From: Rickettsiales bacterium | GTDB lineage: Bacteria; Pseudomonadota; Alphaproteobacteria; Rickettsiales; UBA3002 | Assembly: GCA_947441895.1 (NCBI GenBank) | Contig: CANEUT010000060.1 | Location: forward strand, 1 to 8,468 | Reading direction: 5' to 3' | Length of the DNA: 8,468 nucleotides | Notes under the pieces: model-generated | What the model was told of the DNA's origin: nothing | Databases searched by the model: none | The model's input: only the letters and a program-made list of their open reading frames with translations | Shown: positions 5,695 through 8,468 of the stretch, piece after piece | Layout of the letters: every line of letters begins with the position of its first letter | Position numbering within the stretch: the first letter of the stretch is position 1 | Translations under genes and position numbers: made by a program

Positions 5695-6252
5695 TCAACG
5701 ACCCATGTTGGCCGATTGAAGTTCATTAATATGTGCGCCACCTTCGCCGCGCTGGTAAGCCGCATACATTTCATTGGCATTGCGGCCGCGTTCATTGGCA
5801 ATCTGGCTGGCAAAGCGGCCTGGGCCAGCTTGTGCACCACCACCACCCACCGAACCAATGCCCGCCGGAAATGAGCGTAACACCTCGGGCTTCGCGCCCA
5901 GCATGCCGGTCACCCCACCAATCACCGATTCGGTAAGTGCGCGACCATGCGTACCAATCGAGCGGCCGGTGGTGAGGCCTGACCCAGCATTAATCCACCA
6001 CATAGTGTCGCCCATGGCGTTCATGGTATTGCCCACCACGCCAGCGGTTGCCACCGTCAGGGCGCTGATCGGCTTACCTTTAATCAGCCAGCCGATCGAT
6101 TCAATCGCGGTACCAACCATGCCGAGTGTGCCAGCAATAAATGGCCCAACGAGGGGTATAAAGCTCATTTTGTTGGCAAAGCTGGTCAGCCCACCGTTAC
6201 CGGTGCGGGTATAGCTTGAATCAAATTTGCCAAAAAGTGCCATTGTTTCCAT
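5695..6252 (-). CDS. Unrecognised Gly-rich hydrophobic protein (about 185 aa)
   Basis: I do not recognise this family. From ATG 6252 the product is 185 aa. It has two hydrophobic stretches, about residues 31-57 (FIPLVGPFIAGTLGMVG, then IESIGWLI) and 61-87 (ISALTVATAGVVGNTMNAMG, then WWI), which could form a membrane hairpin with closely spaced glycines. A Gly-rich region follows (VIGGVTGMLG, GIGSVGGGGAQAGPG), then a polar tail (RFASQIANERGRNANEMYAAY). There is no cleavable signal peptide. Start choice is uncertain: TTG 6255, ATG 6252 and ATG 6243 are all in frame, and only 6243 (MALFGKFD) has a weak GGA site upstream. An extended -10 promoter lies upstream, and the 166-aa gene follows after 43 bp. 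A membrane-associated or pore-like role would be a guess. Confidence 0.75.
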   Translation of the reverse strand: METMALFGKFDSSYTRTGNGGLTSFANKMSFIPLVGPFIAGTLGMVGTAIESIGWLIKGKPISALTVATAGVVGNTMNAMGDTMWWINAGSGLTTGRSIGTHGRALTESVIGGVTGMLGAKPEVLRSFPAGIGSVGGGGAQAGPGRFASQIANERGRNANEMYAAYQRGEGGAHINELQSANMGR

Positions 6253-6276
6253 CAAAAAGGCGTTTATCTAGCCTTC

Positions 6277-6286
6277 ACTATACCAA
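6277..6286 (-). promoter_or_regulatory. Extended -10 promoter for the leftward two-gene unit
   Basis: On the minus strand TTGGTATAGT gives a TATAGT -10 box preceded by TG at the extended -10 position, about 25-35 bases before the candidate starts. No good -35 is seen at 16 to 18 bp, which extended -10 promoters tolerate. Confidence 0.45.
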
Positions 6287-6324
6287 ATTGGCGCGCCAGT
6301 AGGATGACAGTTCTGTGACAATTT

Positions 6325-6390
6325 GACGGGTTTGAGTTAGCGGCTATGCCGCTTTATGAACCCGTCATCCCCGCGTAGGCGGGGATCCAG
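6325..6390. repeat. Nested hairpins including a GTCATCCCCGC element
   Basis: GACGGGTT (6325-6332) pairs with AACCCGTC (6359-6366) around an inner stem AGCGGC/GCCGCT (6339-6353). ATCCCCGC (6367-6374) then pairs with GCGGGGAT (6379-6386), followed by CCAG. The latter half shares TCATYCCCGCGTAGGCGGG with the element after ileS at 7576. It lies within the 326-bp gene-free gap between gpsA and the Gly-rich gene. Confidence 0.7.
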
Positions 6391-6421
6391 CTTCTAATAA
6401 ATACTGTGGCGCACTACTCAA

Positions 6422-6546
6422 ACCCTCTCCCTGAGGGAGAGGGTCGAGCGAATGCGAGGGGTGAGGGCATGGTTGGGCGCGAGGGGCGCAATGCCCTCAC
6501 CCTCCCCACTAAAGTGGGGCCCCTCCCTCTCCCAATGGGAGAGGGT
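6422..6546. repeat. 125-bp multi-hairpin intergenic element, copy B
   Basis: This is the better preserved copy. It has four stems: ACCCTCTCCC/GGGAGAGGGT (6422-6444), GGGTGAGGGCAT/ATGCCCTCACCC (6459-6502), CCCCACT/AGTGGGG (6504-6519) and CCCTCTCCC/GGGAGAGGG (6525-6545). It ends 35 bp beyond the gpsA stop, so on the minus strand its stems may terminate or protect the gpsA transcript. The ends carry the same inverted ACCCTCTC boundary as copy A at 2431-2555. Confidence 0.8.
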
Positions 6547-6581
6547 AAGAAAGGAGCCGCCAGCTATCCCTTCCCTGAATT

Positions 6582-7565
6582 CTAACTCTCAGAAGCGAGT
6601 GGCCGTTCAAGCAACTTATGCATGGCCGCATCAATGCCCATGGCCCCACTTAAAATACCATGCACCGCACCGGCAATGGGCATGGAAACCCCAAGTTTAT
6701 GGGCCAGCTCCACCACTGATTCAGCCGTGGCCACCCCTTCGGTGAGGCCGCTGCGGGCCTGACTACCCTGACCAAGGCTCACCCCAAGTGCATAGTTGCG
6801 TGATTTTTCGCTGGTGCAGCTCAACATAATATCGCCCATGCCGGAAAGGCCACGCAATGTTTCTTCGGTTCCGCCTTTGGCTTTGGCGAGGCGCGTAATT
6901 TCGGCCACACCGCGGGTAATCAGCGCGGCACGAGCATTTTCACCCAGCCCCCGCCCTTCCACAATGCCCGCCGCAATGGCCAGCACGTTCTTCACCGCGC
7001 CACCTATTTGGGTGCCGATCGGGTCATCGTTCACATAGAGCCGGAAATATTTCCCACCCAGCGCATAGATCACTTTCTCGGCCAGCGTTTCATGATGCGT
7101 GGCAAGCGTGGTGGCCGTGGGCAAACCCGCTGCCGCCTCGGCTGCAAAGTTGGGGCCCGACAGCACCGCATAAGGGTTGTGCGGCAGCAGCGACTGCACC
7201 ACCTCGCTCATCAGCATCAGCGACCCGCGCTCAATCCCCTTCGTGGCTAGCACCAGCGGCAAGTGCGATGGCACCGCATCGGAAAGTGAAATGGCCACCG
7301 AGCGCAGCGACTGCGCAGGAATGGTAACAATCAGCACGTCGCAATGCGCAATGAATTCGCTGTGATTGGTCACCTTGATCGCCGGGTCGATGAATTGGTC
7401 GGGCAGATATTGCGCGTTCTCGCGGTTGTTGGTGATGCTATCGATCACCTGATAGTTACGCGTCCACATCGTCACGTCCGACCCGGCGCGATTGGCCAGC
7501 ATGGCAAGCGCCGTGCCCCATGCTCCGGCCCCAATCACCCCTACAACTGGCACGCCTGAAGTCAT
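6582..7565 (-). CDS. gpsA: NAD(P)-dependent glycerol-3-phosphate dehydrogenase
   Basis: The cytoplasmic enzyme reduces dihydroxyacetone phosphate to sn-glycerol 3-phosphate for phospholipid synthesis. The 327-residue product is of normal length. The N-terminal Rossmann fold shows VIGAGAWGTALA with GxGxxG at 12-17. TKGIE with Lys109 and SGPNFAAEAA (136-145) follow. The C-terminal helical domain has GGAVKNVLAIAAG with the catalytic Lys192, then GLSGMGDIMLSCTSEKSRN. All family motifs are intact. The start ATG 7565 has AGGA about eight bases upstream, right at the edge of the palindromic element that separates it from ileS. It is read in the same direction as ileS; the repeat between them may split or process a shared transcript. 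Confidence 0.97.
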   Translation of the reverse strand: MTSGVPVVGVIGAGAWGTALAMLANRAGSDVTMWTRNYQVIDSITNNRENAQYLPDQFIDPAIKVTNHSEFIAHCDVLIVTIPAQSLRSVAISLSDAVPSHLPLVLATKGIERGSLMLMSEVVQSLLPHNPYAVLSGPNFAAEAAAGLPTATTLATHHETLAEKVIYALGGKYFRLYVNDDPIGTQIGGAVKNVLAIAAGIVEGRGLGENARAALITRGVAEITRLAKAKGGTEETLRGLSGMGDIMLSCTSEKSRNYALGVSLGQGSQARSGLTEGVATAESVVELAHKLGVSMPIAGAVHGILSGAMGIDAAMHKLLERPLASES

Positions 7566-7575
7566 ATAGAATTCC

Positions 7576-7688
7576 TGTCATTCCCGCGTAGGCGGGAATC
7601 CAGAGTAAGCTGCACCAATGTCTGGATTCCCGATGAAGCTGTGTTACCAAATGCGTCGCATTTGGACTTCGCTAACTCGGGAATGACA
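7576..7688. repeat. 113-bp GTCATTC palindromic element between ileS and gpsA
   Basis: The ends TGTCATTCCCG (7576-7586) and CGGGAATGACA (7678-7688) are perfect inverted repeats. Inside are ATTCCCGC/GCGGGAAT (7580-7599), GAATCCAGA against TCTGGATTC (7596-7604 and 7621-7629), and CCAAATGC/GCATTTGG (7647-7665). It fills nearly all of the 133-bp gap and looks like a MITE-type mobile repeat able to fold as a cruciform. Confidence 0.8.
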
Positions 7689-7698
7689 AAACAATAAA

Positions 7699-8468
7699 TC
7701 ATGCCACCCTACTTAAGCCGATGGTGAACTCCACGCCGTCCAGCTCTTGCTTCAGCACTTGGTTGGCGCCGGTGGCACCTTCACGAATACTGTCCGCCAG
7801 TGTTTGCTGGGCAATATAATCACCATGCGCTTTCAGTGCCGCGCCAAATTCCGCCGGCATGTCGAGGCCGATGGTAATGCGGTCCGCCACGTTCAGCCCG
7901 GCATCTTTGCGCGCTTGCTGAATCATCCGCACCAAATCCCGCGCACGGCCTTCCGCTTCCAGTTCAGGGGTGATGGTGAGGTCGAGGATGACGAGCGCAT
8001 CGTTAGTGGAAAGCGCTTGCGCGCGATCTTTGAATTCTGGTGTTGGTTCAAATGTCATTGAGAATTCGTTTGGCAGTAAAATCTCTCCACAAACCTCAAT
8101 AGTGTTATGCGATACCCGTTGATAGTCGCCCTTCTTAGCAGCAGGAATAATCTGCTTCATCTTCTCAGGATACTTCTTACCAAGAACTGAGTTGTTCAAA
8201 GAAACTTTGAAAATCGCAAATTCAGAAAAGTCGGTATTCGCAGAATACACTTTCTTGACGTTGACCTCATCTTTAATGATTTCTTCTGCGAACCCAATAA
8301 CAAGAGAAGAGAATTTTCCCTCCAATCTAAGTTCACCCAAAGGCTGACGATTACGGATATTCATCTTATTTCGAATAGCGGAGGCAGCGTTACACACGTC
8401 ACGCACTCTATCCATTATCTCCATATCACCATCATCTGCAATCCCACTCACATTCGGAAAATTCTGCA
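7699..8468 (-). CDS. ileS: Isoleucyl-tRNA synthetase, C-terminal part
   Basis: The frame is open to the window edge, so only about the last 256 residues are present. The segment MDRVRDVCNAASAIRNKMNIRNRQPL is the typical start of the IleRS C-terminal anticodon-binding/junction region. LTITPELEAEGRARDLVRMIQQARKDAGL with DRITIGL matches the tail of long-form, eukaryote-like IleRS. The protein ends ...FTIGLSRVA with no C-terminal Cys zinc finger as in the E. coli type, which again suggests the long type; this is inference because the catalytic part is missing. Composition breaks inside the gene: counted 60-bp blocks are about 60-65% GC at 7861-7980 but 35-45% at 8101-8340. The GTG at 8451 is an internal codon, not a start. 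Confidence 0.93.
   Translation of the reverse strand, partial: QNFPNVSGIADDGDMEIMDRVRDVCNAASAIRNKMNIRNRQPLGELRLEGKFSSLVIGFAEEIIKDEVNVKKVYSANTDFSEFAIFKVSLNNSVLGKKYPEKMKQIIPAAKKGDYQRVSHNTIEVCGEILLPNEFSMTFEPTPEFKDRAQALSTNDALVILDLTITPELEAEGRARDLVRMIQQARKDAGLNVADRITIGLDMPAEFGAALKAHGDYIAQQTLADSIREGATGANQVLKQELDGVEFTIGLSRVA

Noticed and set aside
8449..8451. GTG as the start of a separate 250-aa gene
   Set aside because: The frame stays open to the window edge and the codons before it continue the IleRS sequence, so this is an internal codon of a gene cut by the edge.

Overview
The window reads as ordinary chromosome of a proteobacterium, most likely an alphaproteobacterium. The evidence is a glnB-glnA pair with intact regulatory tyrosines, a long-form (eukaryote-like) isoleucyl-tRNA synthetase C-terminus, gpsA, and spacers packed with palindromic repeats of the GTCATYC type. 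The genus cannot be fixed from the sequence. Base composition is near 50-60% GC in the housekeeping genes, lower in the prepilin genes, and drops sharply inside ileS.

Layout. The left edge holds the start of a leftward gene with PhoU-like heptad spacing. A 240-bp divergent spacer follows, containing a possible 37-codon ORF whose stop overlaps the glnB start. Then come the rightward genes glnB (PII) and glnA (glutamine synthetase I), separated by an 83-bp spacer with heptamer repeats that form a 20-bp hairpin. Two tandem paralogous genes for type IV prepilin-like proteins follow, also rightward. The right half is all leftward: ileS (C-terminal part, running off the edge), gpsA, and a two-gene unit of unrecognised proteins (about 185 aa hydrophobic and Gly-rich; 166 aa helical and charged).

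The two blocks converge on a 667-bp gene-free stretch (4484-5150) built from repeats. It holds two copies of a GTCATYC palindromic element, two copies of a second element of about 70-115 bp, and several copies of a 30-bp sequence that also forms the last nine codons and stop of the 166-aa gene. A separate 125-bp multi-hairpin element occurs downstream of glnA and again downstream of gpsA. Another palindromic element fills the ileS-gpsA gap.

Function. GlnB senses 2-oxoglutarate, ATP and glutamine status, and through adenylyltransferase and NtrB/NtrC it controls GlnA, so the first pair is a nitrogen-assimilation unit. GpsA feeds phospholipid synthesis and IleS feeds translation; these are housekeeping. 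The prepilins would need a prepilin peptidase and an assembly platform encoded elsewhere. I see no phage, CRISPR, toxin-antitoxin or defence system. The most unusual material is the repeat architecture, the duplicated prepilins, the two unrecognised leftward genes, and the composition break in ileS.
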